From the NCBI RefSeq assembly GCF_020740795.1, contig NC_067285.1, forward strand, positions 109,393,652 through 109,457,651: a stretch of 64,000 nucleotides of DNA. Direction: 5' to 3'. The notes under the pieces were generated by a model. That model was not told the DNA's origin and did no database searches. It worked only from the letters and a program-made list of their open reading frames with translations. The translations under genes and the position numbers were made by a program. The stretch comes from Apus apus (taxonomy: Eukaryota; Chordata; Aves; Apodiformes; Apodidae). How positions within the stretch are numbered: the first letter of the stretch is position 1; each line of letters begins with the position of its first letter. Positions 23,925 through 34,961 of this stretch are shown here, in pieces.

Positions 23925-26900
23925 TTACTGCCTGTGGATACGAAGCCACAGCCTCCGCCGCAGATCTGGGAAGAGATGGTGTCCATCAGCCCCAGGACCT
24001 ACTCCCAGCTCCCCATCCTGCTCCCGGGCTGTCCTGGGGTCTGACACCCCTCATTGTCCCCCTGGGCTGGCGGGATACTTACAGTGGAGGTGGTGGGCGG
24101 TGGGGACCAGGCTCAGCAGGAGGACCAGGGCACCGGTGGCCAGCGGGACCCACACCAGGGGGCTGCAGGCACCTGGAGAGCAGGAGGGGAGATGGTGTGG
24201 AGCTGCCCTCCCAGATCAGCACCCAGCACCATCCCACCCTGGCAGCTTTGGGGGATGAAGGGTGGGGAGGAGAGCAAAGCCAGGAACGTCCTCAGGAGGA
24301 GTGGAGGACAAGACCATCACCCTGGGCATCCCTTGGGGGATGTATTACATCTGAAGGCATTGCAGGGAACTTGGCCATGAGCCCCAGTGACCTTTTTTGT
24401 GCTGTCCTCTCTGATACAGGAATTTCCCATGCCTGGAGGACTAACACTGCACCCACAGGGGCTGCACACCCAAGTGACACCAGAGCTTAGGCAGAGCTAA
24501 ATGGAAGTACCTCCTAAACCCTTGTATATCCCAGGGAACCGCTCATAAAGGCAGAGGTCAGCTCCACCTGGAGCAGTGGGTCTAGGCAGACCTGGATGCC
24601 CACCCGTGCAGGGTCCTCTTGTGGTTGCCACCTCCCCTGTCCCTGGACACCCTCCAGTTGAACCCTGGGGTCCCTCAGAAGCTCAGCAACCCCTCTTTGC
24701 AAAACAGCCTGAGCCAACCTGGTGCCATACCTTTCTTGCTGGCAGCTTTGCTTTTGGTTATGCACTGCACAGGTTTTTTGGAGGTTGGTGCCAGAGTGGT
24801 CTTCAGAGGCAGAGGCAAAACATCAACTGGTGGATAAGGAGGAGAAGAGGGTGGTCAATATGGCACCGACTACAGTGGAGGTCTCAAACAAGCAGGCAGG
24901 ATGGGCTGGAAATTTTGGCTTTTAAAATTAGCCCCATCTGAGGATGCCCACAAAGTCCTGGGTCATCTGGAGGGGTGGGAGCTTGACCTGAACCTTGTGG
25001 TGCCCACAGGAGTTACCAAGAGCTTGTAAAAGTGTTAATGAAAACCAGATACCAGGCAAGCAGGGGCAGAAGGTTAAGAAAGGGAAAAGGAAACTTCCTT
25101 GAGCTACATTTAATTCCAGGAACCATCTGATCAGTGTTGCATGAAATCACGGGTAGCAGCAGATTTCAGTAGCTCTGAGGAGCTTTTAAGGGATCCTTGG
25201 ATCATTTCCATAGTCAGGTTGCTCTATTCTTTGCTCAAAAATTGGATTTTAATTTTTTTTTTTTTTCCTGATAAAATGAAGGCAAGATTTATTATGGTGT
25301 ATCTGAATTATAATGGAGAGCATTAATCTCTCTGTAAAGTTGGAAAATATCCCAGTAATGTCATTAAACAGCTGTACATCCAACTGCTCAGACACCACTT
25401 ATTGACAGTTTTGGGTGATTTGAAACTACGTTTTTCTGCTTCTATCCAGGATTGAAGTTCCTATGGAAACCACCATTCTTTTACATGAAAAGGTGAGAGA
25501 CATCAAGTGTCTGGGATTTTTCTGGACAATTTCTCCCTTTTTACATTAGAATAGGCTTAAAGAAAGAAACTTCCAGACAATTTGTTTTATCATGTGTACT
25601 GAAGGAAAAAAGAAAATAGCCATCAAAGCCTGAGTCCTTCCAGATCACCTGCTGGTGTTTAGTTTTAATTGGAGTGTCCTTGATCATGTTGAATCTCAGC
25701 CCTGTTTTTCATGCTTTGCTTTGCACATAGATATGGTGCCCAGTTGATAAAAAAAACAGTTCCCCTTTATCTTAAACCAGCTTTTTTTTTCAGCCAGCAA
25801 GAATCCAAAAGAGATTTCTCAGCCAGCCCAAGGTGCAGGGCATATCTGCAAAACTATTAAAACAAACTAGAAGGGTTGGAGCACTGGGGCTGCTTTTTAA
25901 CTGGTTAAATAAGTTAGTTGTCTCCCTAAAAGCCTGCAAAGAAAGGGATGAATCCTAATTCAAACATATTAGTTTTTCTACATCATGTCCTGCTCTGTGG
26001 CCAAGGGGAAAAGGGGCTGAAAGGAGCTGCTGGATGACCCAGGGTCTGTAAAGCATCACTCCCCCAGTGCCACCTGCAGAGAGCTCTGGTTTCTGGTTGG
26101 AGCTCCCCAATGGTGGTGGGTCGTGAGCTTTGAGGGACAAATCCCATTTTGATCCCTTATGTGAAGGACAGGTTTGAAACCTGCAGTCAGACCCACCCCA
26201 GAGATGCCAGGGGTGATGCCCTCTGGCTTTGATGCTGCTCTTGTCACTTGGAGAAAGGGTAAGGAAGAACCAGGGCATGGAAGGAGCCAGGAGCTGAGCA
26301 GGACACACAACCAGCCTCTCATCCAAAGTACCACAAGAGCACAGGGCATGGCAATACCAGGGGCTGAGGGACTTCCCATAGAAATCCTAAAACACTGTGT
26401 ACAGCTGTGGTGCCCTCAGCACAGGAAAGATATAGACCTGTTGGAGAGGGTCCAGAGAAGGGCCATAAGGGTAATCAAAGGCCTGGAGCAGCTCTGTTAT
26501 GAAGACAGGCTGGGAGAGTTGGGGCTGTTCAGCCTGGAGAAGAGAAGGCTCTGGAGAGACCTTAGAGCACCTTCCAGTACCTGAAGGGGCTCCAGGAAAG
26601 CTGGGGAGGGGCTTTTCATCAGAGAGGGCAGTGATAGGACAAGGGGTGATGGTTTTAAACTGAGAGGGGAGATTTAGGTTAGATATTAGGAAGAAGTTAT
26701 TCACTGTAAGGATTGTGAGGAACTGGAATGGGTTGCCCAGGGAGGTTGTTGATGCCCCATCTCTGGAGGTTTTTAAGGCCAGGTTGGATGAGGTTTTGTG
26801 CAACCTGATGTAGTAGTGGGGTTCCCTGCTCATGGCAGGGGTTTGGAACTTGATGATCTTTAAGGTCCCTTCCAATCTTAACCATTCTATGATTCTATGA

Positions 26901-29900
26901 CCAATACAGTGCTCAAGGCATGACCACAGCAGAGCAAGTGCTGGTGGTAAAATGACTACCACATGCAGCTGACCTAGAATTGAGCTATTTTCTGCATTTT
27001 CTGCCTTACCCAGCCTCATAGGTCTTTTCGGAAAAACCCCAGAGCCCCCCCAACCCTGCATCTCTAAACTGGGAAGGCTCTACCCACACACACCACCCCT
27101 CGCCCGGGGGACCTCTTTGCAGCCTGCTGGGGGCACGTTTTGGAGCCCTGGGGGTGCTGCTTACCTACACTGAGCCGTGTCCCAGTGCCCAGGAGGAGCT
27201 GGGAGGACTGGGAGATGGAGCAGTAATAGGTGCCGTTGTCTGAGGCATGGAGCTGGCTGATGTGCAGGCGGTAGGAGCTGCGGGAACTCGCCCCGTGGAC
27301 ACGAAACTTCTCCTGGCTGATGTTTGTGCCATACACAGCTTTGCCCAACATGCTGGAAAACATCAAGAACTGGAAATTTTGCCTCTCCTGGCTCCAGCGG
27401 TACCAGTACACCCCAGTATGCTCCTTCTTCAGCTCACAGAGGATTTCTGTTTTATTGTTAGTTTGGGCTAAAATATGCTTTGGAGTCGGGGATAAAAGTA
27501 GATTCATACAGAAGCCTAAGGAAAAAGAAAAAAAAAAAGAGTCAGAAATATACAGTTATTAATTTATTGTCATTATTTTCTTCCACGCTAAGCACAGATT
27601 TCCTTTGTGGGCTTAAAAGGACCAAGTGGTCACAGACCAGGGGATCATGCAAGTGAGAAACGGGAGCATCTTTATCAGGATGCTCCCATATTCCCCCCGG
27701 AGCTTTTTTGGGTGCCCCAACTGGTTTTTGGTCAAGCCAAGTTATACAGGTAGAGTTTGCCTTGTGAACACTCAGCTGGAGAGGAGGCTCAGTGGGCAGG
27801 CAGAGGGTTGGGGGAAGGATTAGGAGGGTATCCTTGGGGCAGTATGTGCAGGGAAGGGCATCTCCACCTTCACCCCTCCTGCCCTCCTTTTCCCTCTCAT
27901 TTCTGGGTATGTTTCACCCCCCTTTCAACAGATTTCTTCTGAGCCTCTTAAATGATTTGCCAGATTTTTATTCTAACAGATGTAACACTGAGAAATGTCA
28001 TCTCAGGTGCATAAAAAGATCAAAACCATGCAAAACGTCTCAAAATGATCCAAATTGGTATTAGCTTTCAGAAAACATTATTTTTCTATGGATTTCCAGA
28101 CCTGGGGAAGGAGAGGGAGGGAGGGGTGGTGGAGAGGTTGAAAGCTTTTGTTTGGCATCACATCGTCCTGTTTGGGCTTTGCAGCTTGTGTGGAAATTAT
28201 CTGAGACGTGTTTGGCCCAGGCAGATGTGAGGGGTGTCTGTGTGTGAGCAAGGATGTGTCCTTGTGAAAAGGATAACAGGTGACTTGTGATCCTTTCTGT
28301 TCAGCAAACAGTCCTACAAAGATGCAGATACTCCAAGACCAAGTGAAAAACAGCCCTCTGAAGATAAGGGTGCTCTCTCTTCCCCCGTCTGTTTCCCAGG
28401 CGTGTTTTAAAGCTGTGCAAAAAAGCTCCACAAAACGTGGCTTTTTGGCTTTTTTTGCCTTTTTTTTTTCTTTTTTTACCTTAAAATGCCCCTATTCCTT
28501 CAAAATCCAAAGCTGCTGGTAGTGGTGGCTGCAAACAGCCCCACGCAGCCCTGCAGACCCACTGGTGTGGGAATGGATTTGAGTGGCCACAGGAACACCT
28601 GAAGCCACCTCTGTGGCTCATGGCCCTGATGTCTTCCATCTCCCCAGTGGGGACAAGCAGAGAAGAAGGCTCTGGTGACTGCCACAGGTTCAGAGATGTT
28701 CTCTGTCCCTGCATCAATGCCCCCCCATCACTGCTGAGGTGCTGCAGAGATGAGCAGCCTTCAGCCCTAATACTGTGGTGCCGAAATTCCGGCGCTGCAC
28801 GGTGGCAGCTGCAGCCTTTCACCACATCCTCTGGTGCTGAGACAGTATAAATGTCTCCTTGTTATTAAAATACATGATTTTCAGAGTTGTTGTTTTTTTC
28901 TTTTTCAGCAATCTTCCCAAATGTTGCTCTGGCGACCAGTCGTGTGGTTTTTTTAGGGGATGAACTGTGTGTGGCTGTGGGGCATGGTGGCTTCAGTGTC
29001 CCCTGAGGTCTGACTCTGCTGGGCACAAGAAAATCAACCCCATGAAAACCTTTTCCTTGAGGTATTGGAGAGATTTTTTAGATGAGTAAGAAGGGATGAG
29101 AAGGGATGCTAGAGAATGCTCAGCTGAGCTCTGAGTCAGTGGTAAAATTCCAGCAGGGTAAGCTGGGACAGAGTCAGAGCAGGAAAGCTCATCCTTGCCA
29201 CACCTTCATCCTCCAAAACCTCCCTGCTCCCTTACCTGGTGTATATTCTCACAGGATACCACAGGGAATCAGGGTGGGATAGGTTTGTTTCCATGTGCTT
29301 GGCCAGACCAGCCTGTAGCAGCTCAGAAAGGGTCCCTTTTGTCTTTGCACGTGCAGAGCAAACTAATTTATTGAGGTTTTGTCAGCAGGGACACCCCCCC
29401 CCCCCCCCGCCCCCATGTAGATCTATAGGATATTATCATAGAAGGATGGAATGCCTTAGAGGTCCTCTCCAAGCAAAGGCATTCTATCATTCCATGATAT
29501 TTTAATTGTACAGTGGTGCCAGTGAAGTGCCTTGGGATGTCTGGCAGGGACAACCTCAGCTATCACCCTAATACATACATTTAATGAGGGTTTCAAGCTC
29601 TCAACAATTTCCACCTAAGAACGGATGGCACAATTTGCCTGTAAAGCTTCGTTCTACCCCTTTGCTGCGACACCAACTGTATATATTCAGTCTAGACCTC
29701 CTGCAACAAGCAGAAGGCAGCCTGGTGTTGTAACACACCAATTCTAGCTGTGGCCCTTGAGAAACATTCAGCCCTTGGATAGATTTAGAAGTAAATTTTC
29801 TGGGATGTTGTTTGTCTGCACGTTTCACAGGCAGAGGAGACAGGTGCTACTTCAACTTCTCCATCAGCAGCTTCCCACAGTCTGTCTGCACTAAGAGGGT

Positions 29901-30600
29901 GCAGTTAAAACAAACTGTGTGGTGTCTATTCCATTATATATTGCACTGAGGAGAGGAGAGGAGAGGAGAGGAGAGGAGAGGAGAGGAGAGGAGAGGAGAG
30001 GAGAGGAGAGGAGAGGGAGAAGTGAAGAGAAGCAAAGCAAAGTGAAGCAAAAAGAAGACTATTTCAGTTGGAAGGGGCCTAGACTAGATATTAGAAAGAA
30101 TTTCTTTACTGAAAGAGTGGTTGGACACTGGAACAGGCTGCCCAGGGAGGTGGTGGAGTCACTATCCCTGGAAGTGTTTAAAATAAATGTAGATACAGTG
30201 CGTAGCAACATGATTTAAGCACTGAATGGGTAGATTAGGTTATGGTTGGTGGATTTAGGTTATGGTTGGACTTGATCTTCAAGGTCCTTTCCAACCAGGA
30301 TGATTCTGTGATTCTGTGAATGATCATCTCAACTGCCTGACCTTTTCAGGGCTGGCCAAAAGCTTATGCATGTTATTGTCCAAAATCATGCAGTGATAGG
30401 TAATAATATCCTGTAGATCTATACTGTGCCCATAGATTTAAACTGTCACCATCTGGATGCTTTGCAACACACCCTACGTGCTGAAGTGGGGTGGAGGAGA
30501 GGCTCCAGCATGATTCTAGGTGCCCACAACCCTTAAGAGATGTGTCCCTCTTACCTGGCATCTGGAGGAAGAGGCAGAGATGGAGCCACGGCTGGGCCAT
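23925..30600 (-). CDS. CD8B: CD8 beta chain, complete five-exon gene
   Basis: Beta chain of the CD8 co-receptor on T cells; pairs with CD8 alpha and raises the avidity for MHC class I. Exons: 30600-30555 (start and signal peptide [16 protein letters not shown]), 27515-27165 (Ig V domain), 24826-24731 (hinge, [18 protein letters not shown]), 24172-24083 (membrane span, [20 protein letters not shown]) and 23965-23925 (tail [12 protein letters not shown], then TAA). The lengths 46+351+96+90+41 give exactly 208 codons, and every border is GT-AG in phase, which supports the model. The V domain has the cysteine pair (EILCEL, GTYYCS), a tryptophan pair (YWYRW), sequons NKT, NIS and NGT, and a J-like end GTGTRLSVG typical of CD8B. 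The short Arg-rich tail matches the mammalian pattern and lacks a CxC motif. Length is close to the human 210 residues. A CR1 sits in intron 2. Confidence 0.93.
26390..26901 (+). repeat. CR1 LINE 3' end in CD8B intron 2
   Basis: About 510 bases of CR1 3' region in plus orientation, antisense to CD8B. Landmarks are 'gaagacaggctgggagagtt', 'ggttgcccagggaggttg', and a 'ccattctatgattctatga' tail. Open frames on either strand across it are derived from the repeat and are not host genes. Confidence 0.95.
29394..29414 (+). repeat. C-run
   Basis: Fifteen C's, a G, then five C's, in CD8B intron 1. Such a tract is prone to length errors in sequencing and to G-rich structure on the minus (transcribed sense) strand. 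Confidence 0.9.
29434..29498. repeat. Hairpin-forming inverted repeat in CD8B intron 1
   Basis: Arms 29434-29457 and 29475-29498 are reverse complements at 21 of 24 positions, with a 17-base loop. The size fits a small-RNA precursor, but the 'ccttagaggtcctctcc' loop resembles CR1-end vocabulary, so a chance pair of truncated repeats is as likely. Confidence 0.55.
29949..30016 (+). repeat. (GAGAG)n microsatellite, about 13 units
   Basis: A pure five-base purine repeat that grades into a longer purine-rich tract up to about 30060 and abuts a CR1. It lies in CD8B intron 1 and gives the minus-strand transcript a long pyrimidine tract. Confidence 0.97.
30079..30320 (+). repeat. CR1 LINE 3' end in CD8B intron 1
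   Basis: Sense-orientation CR1 3' part: 'aacaggctgcccagggaggt', 'aaggtcctttccaacc', then a 'gattctgtgattctgtga' tail. The purine repeat sits just before it. Confidence 0.9.
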
Positions 30601-33600
30601 GGTGGTGGAGTCAATGATGGGGTTTCGTGCCAGCTCCCCCGGTTCCACGCCCGGTCACCTCTTGGTGGTGGGGTTGGCTTCAGCCCAGGAGGTCCTTCTC
30701 CAGCTGGACACAGATGTCTCACCAACAGCTGCCAAAGAGCGTCTGCCACGGCAGCACCCAGAGCCTCAGCCCTGCAGCTTCTGCTGTGCTGAGCCCCAAG
30801 TCCAGGTGTGCATCAGGGCAGCGTCCCCTTGCGCTTCCCCAGCACCACACGGGATCCCCAAGAACCCCCTTGGGGTGAAAAAAAAAAAGAAAATGAATTG
30901 ATTTTTAACTATGATTCCATCATATTTCATCACCTAGTTTTCCCTCCTCCTTTTCATCTAGATCCAGGCAATTAAAAAAAGAAAAATACTGGCTCTTGGT
31001 GTTAAAAACAAAAGCAGAAGAGGACGAATTTTGGCTGATTTGTCCTCTATTGACAGAAAAATCATTCAAAATAAGGAAAAAAATGCAATTTGAGGCATGG
31101 GGTTGTTTTCTTCAGCAGAGTCTTTAGCAGGTGTTTCTCTCTGGGCCTGGAAAATGCTGCCTGCCAAATGAGCTTGCCATAAAGCAGAGGCTGGAGGCAT
31201 CACAGCAATCTTTGAAGCCAAGAGCAAGAAACCTCAAAGAAATTTGGTGGCTGAAAAACCACAGAAATAAGGAAATTCTGCTGGGGCTCCCCACCTTGCT
31301 TTGGGCGCTGCTGTGGTAGCTGTGACAGCACGTGGCTCAGATGCAGAAGTATTAAAATGGTAGATAAAACATCAGAGTGGCTTTGAAATGGCTTCTGGAG
31401 GGAGAGGTTTGAAGTACTTGGGGTCTGGAAGAGTGAAGTTACATGATGTGAAATTACAGGGGTGAACCTGTTGTCAGCAGCCTCCAGTATTTCTGTGTTT
31501 GGGGGGGAAAAAAAAAAAAGAAAGAAAATAAATTCTTTATTATTTTTACTTTTCACTGCCCCCTTGGCTGCCAAGCAGGGTTCAGTTTTCTTTTATGCCC
31601 CCCCGCCTTGTGCAGGTACTCGTGGTCCTCGCAAAGCCTCAGCATCTCCTCAGGACTGGCTCCCATCAAGGGGGAATTTCCCAGGGGGGGTCTCATGTGG
31701 GGACACTGAGAAATGTCCCCCGGGGTTTGAGCTGGCAGAGGAACAGGAAGAACTCATCTTGTCTCTCATCTTGTACCGCGTCATGCGTTGGTCCATTTTG
31801 GACCAGGTTTTTCCATGCTGCTGTAACATGTCCCCTCCCTTCTTCTGTTTAAAAGAATTTCCTGCCCGAGGTGGGTTGCTAACCACCAAAATTCTTGTCA
31901 CCAAGGGCTCAGCAGCTAAAATTTGGGTGGGCTGAATCTCTCCTTAACCCTTTCCTGGCCCCCAGAAAGTAATTTTTAGTGTTTTCAAATGCATTTCAGT
32001 GCAGTTAAGCTCCTGTTTTCAGAGCTCAGCCCCCAGTGTGGGGTGCAGCAACCCTTGCCTCTCCCCTCCTTACCTCCTACTCACCTTTCCTCTTTTGTTT
32101 CAAATAACTCCCAAATCTGGACCTCCCCAGAACAGGGTATGAACACCTCATTTTTATTTTTATTTTTTTTCGGTTAGGGGCGTATTTATGTTTTTAAGAT
32201 TAGAAATGCCACTGCAAGTGAATCTTCCCTGTATCCCCATGGTGAAATCAGTGAGTTGAGCCCAGTCTCAATGCTGTGCTACATTCCCCCTTTTCTCACT
32301 GCTGCTGTCACCTGGAGCATCTTCTGGCCTCCTGGCCAGGATCAAAAGTGCTCCCAGAGGTGGCTTTTGTCACCATTACACCCTGGGACATGGAGCACAT
32401 TACAACTGGGCACCAAATTCTGCTGCAAGGCTGGTGACACTGGGTTGTTTAAGCAGATCTGTTGGGTTTTCTAAGGAGAACTTTTGGTTGGGGAGTATCC
32501 CCCAGGATTTTATAGCATTTTTAGGACACTACCCTGCAGCACTTTTACCTATAGGATGTCTCCTATGTAAAGAAAAAGGAACATTTGCAATGTAAAAATA
32601 TAGTGTGTGTGCAGAAACAAGGAATCACTTTTATTTTATTTTATTTTTTTCTAAGCTGCTGTTTATCACAGTTCAGATATTTACCAGCAGCCAGAATGTT
32701 CTTGGGACTGGATGGTGTTCCTAGGAGAAAACATTTTGGAGGTGGGATGCCTTTGTCTGGCAGCCCATGGCCAACAATAACAAAAGCAGTGTGGGAAGGT
32801 GCAGGCGAGCAGCTGGTGTTTATAACATCCTCAGGTTGTTTGGGGCTGCTGTGCTGGGAAGAAAACCGGGGAGGAGAAAAGGGTGTAAGTTGAACTGATC
32901 TGTTTAACACAAGCAAGATCTGTTGGTGACCTTGTTGGGGCACAGCAGCTCCTCATCACGAGTGTTTGGCTCAGGGCCGGGGCAAGATGGAGGAGATCGC
33001 TGAATTTCAGCATATTAGTGTTATTTGCCTGCACAATTTACTCTTTTTCTGAAATAAAAGACAACCACTCTGGTCCCCAGCCCAGCCAGCTCCCTGTCCC
33101 ATCTCAGTGCTCTCCCTGTGGCTCTTTCCTCCTCACCCATTCCAGGAGCACTTCATTTTCTCAGCCCACATCCCAGCTACCTCACCATCCCAACACTAAT
33201 TTCCTGTGTTTTCACCAGTTTTGTTACATTTTCAACAGCTTTATATTTTCTCTCTCTGAAGGGTTTCTTAAAGTATTTGCCCTCGGGGTGGGTTGGAGCA
33301 AAGCTGCGGGGTAGAAGGAAGGGGTCTGTAGACAAGGGGTCTGCAGATGAGAAGCAGGACCTGGGTGGGGTTTCATCCCTGCTGAACTCCCACGTTGCAG
33401 CAAAGGTAGTTGCAGCTGGGTGTAAATGCCAAGCTGGTGGAACAGCTGCCATAAAGAACAAGGAAAAAAAAAAGTCCATTCCTTCTGTGCTTTCTGAGAT
33501 ATAAGGGCTGATTTTAGGGATTGGGGAGGGCTGCTCAAGGCTGGTCCAACTCAGCCAGTACCAGTAGAACCTGGAAATAAGGGCCTGTTGGGGAAAAACG

Positions 33601-34329
33601 GGCCACTGGGTAGAAACTCCCCAGGACTTAAGCAGCCATGAGTGAATATTTTATTGCTTTTTAAAATTTTTTGAAATGCTTTCATTCCAGGGAAGGCTGT
33701 GGCTGCTGGAGTAATTTCATCAAGGGGAAAAACAGCAACAAAAATGGTGGCATTTTCACCGAGTAAGGCGAGTTCTACTTTTTCTTAGTGTAATGGCAGG
33801 AGGAAAATCAAGCAGGTGGAGTTTTCTTTTCTAAACTGCTCTGAGCTGAGACATGGTTTGTAGGACGAGGCTGGGGGGGGTGTGTGTGTCTGTCTGTCTG
33901 CCTTTGCAGGTGCAGATTTACAGCTGTCCTTCAGCTGGTGCAGTATCAGAGTTGAGGGTCCTTGTGCCCATCATGGGGTACCCCCCAGGTCTATGTCAGA
34001 GTGCCGTGGGCTGGTTTGTTTTCTGTTTGCACGGAAAAATGGTGCTTCTGAAGTCCAGAAGCCCCAGTGGAATGAAACTTCTAATTGTGTGAATTCTCCT
34101 GCCATTCTGTCTCCCCCCAGCAAGCAGTTTGTGCTTGGAGGGGGGGCTTGGGGGACCGTGTGTGTGACAGGTGTCAGGTGTGAGCCCCATTTGTAATGTG
34201 CCCCCCAAAACCCAGGTGCTAACGGTGTGTGCAGCGAGAAGTCCCTTGGGGGCCTTTGAGAGGATGGATGCTGTGGGGATAGGCTCCAGCTCTCCCTCTT
34301 CAGGACACTTGGTGGAAGCAGAGGTTAGC
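30601..34329. other. Region upstream of CD8B, no gene recognised
   Basis: This should contain the CD8B promoter just right of 30600. I see an A-rich segment near 30.87 and 31.5 kb and nothing I can call a gene. In mammals SMYD1 lies head to head with CD8B; I recognise no SET/MYND exon here. Confidence 0.45.
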
Positions 34330-34740
34330 ATGAGTGAGTGGTGACTAATCCTGGGCCCCCCCTTAAAAGAGATAAGGGGCAGTGCAGCTGCTCCCATGTG
34401 ATTTCGACCTCCCTAATCAGTTCCAAGGAGGATAAGGAAAGACAAGGCAAGCGTCCTTGGGAAGACAGAGGGAGGGATGCAGCACCTGCAGGAAAAACAA
34501 CACCGAAGAAGTAAGCAGAGGTGTTATCAGCCCCAAACAACGACCTGCCATGGCTATAAAAGGCCACCCGGACGAGACCTCGCCAACACCTTTGCCTCAA
34601 AGGTGCCGAACCTGCCGGACCTCTGCGGTGATCGTCTCCAGGATCCCGGGACTGCCAGGACATCCAGCCAAGGATTGGTGAGATCTTATTATCGGGCTCC
34701 TACTACACCTCTGCTTCTCTTCACCCCTTCCCATATCCCT
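34330..34740 (+). repeat. 5' LTR (approximate ends)
   Basis: Defined by block homology to 43440-43824 and to 51868-52264. Shared blocks include 'gcagaggtgttatcagcc' and, further on, 'ggtgagatct' versus 'ggtgaggtct'. A TATA box lies inside. The left end is placed at the TG of 'tgagtgagtggtgac' from the alignment with the lone LTR; the right end is uncertain by tens of bases. Confidence 0.7.
34555..34561 (+). promoter_or_regulatory. TATA box of the 5' LTR
   Basis: 'ctataaaagg' lies just after the conserved 'gtgttatcagcc' block of the LTR and about 400 bases before gag, where a retroviral promoter belongs. The other two LTR copies have no equally good match at the aligned place. Confidence 0.6.
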
Positions 34741-34961
34741 TCCCCGTCCCCCTCCCCGGGAGCCGGTGGGTCGCGGCTGCCGCCCACCGGGCCTCGGCCA
34801 CCCGTCCCCACCTCCCCCTTCCTTTGCTACCAGGCTCGGCACCTCCCCGGGGGGGCACTTTTTGGAGGGGTGGGTGGTGGGGCCGCAGGTGTGTTGCTGG
34901 TGCTGGTGTTATGGTAGCTTTGCCCTGAGAAGGAGCCGTTTCGGATCTCGTTCCCCTCACG

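Noticed and set aside
26387-27061. 224-codon minus-strand frame next to CD8B
   Set aside because: Derived from the antisense strand of a CR1 fragment in CD8B intron 2.
29949-30016. Regular spaced repeat, considered as a CRISPR-like array
   Set aside because: It is a simple pentanucleotide microsatellite in a vertebrate intron without spacers.
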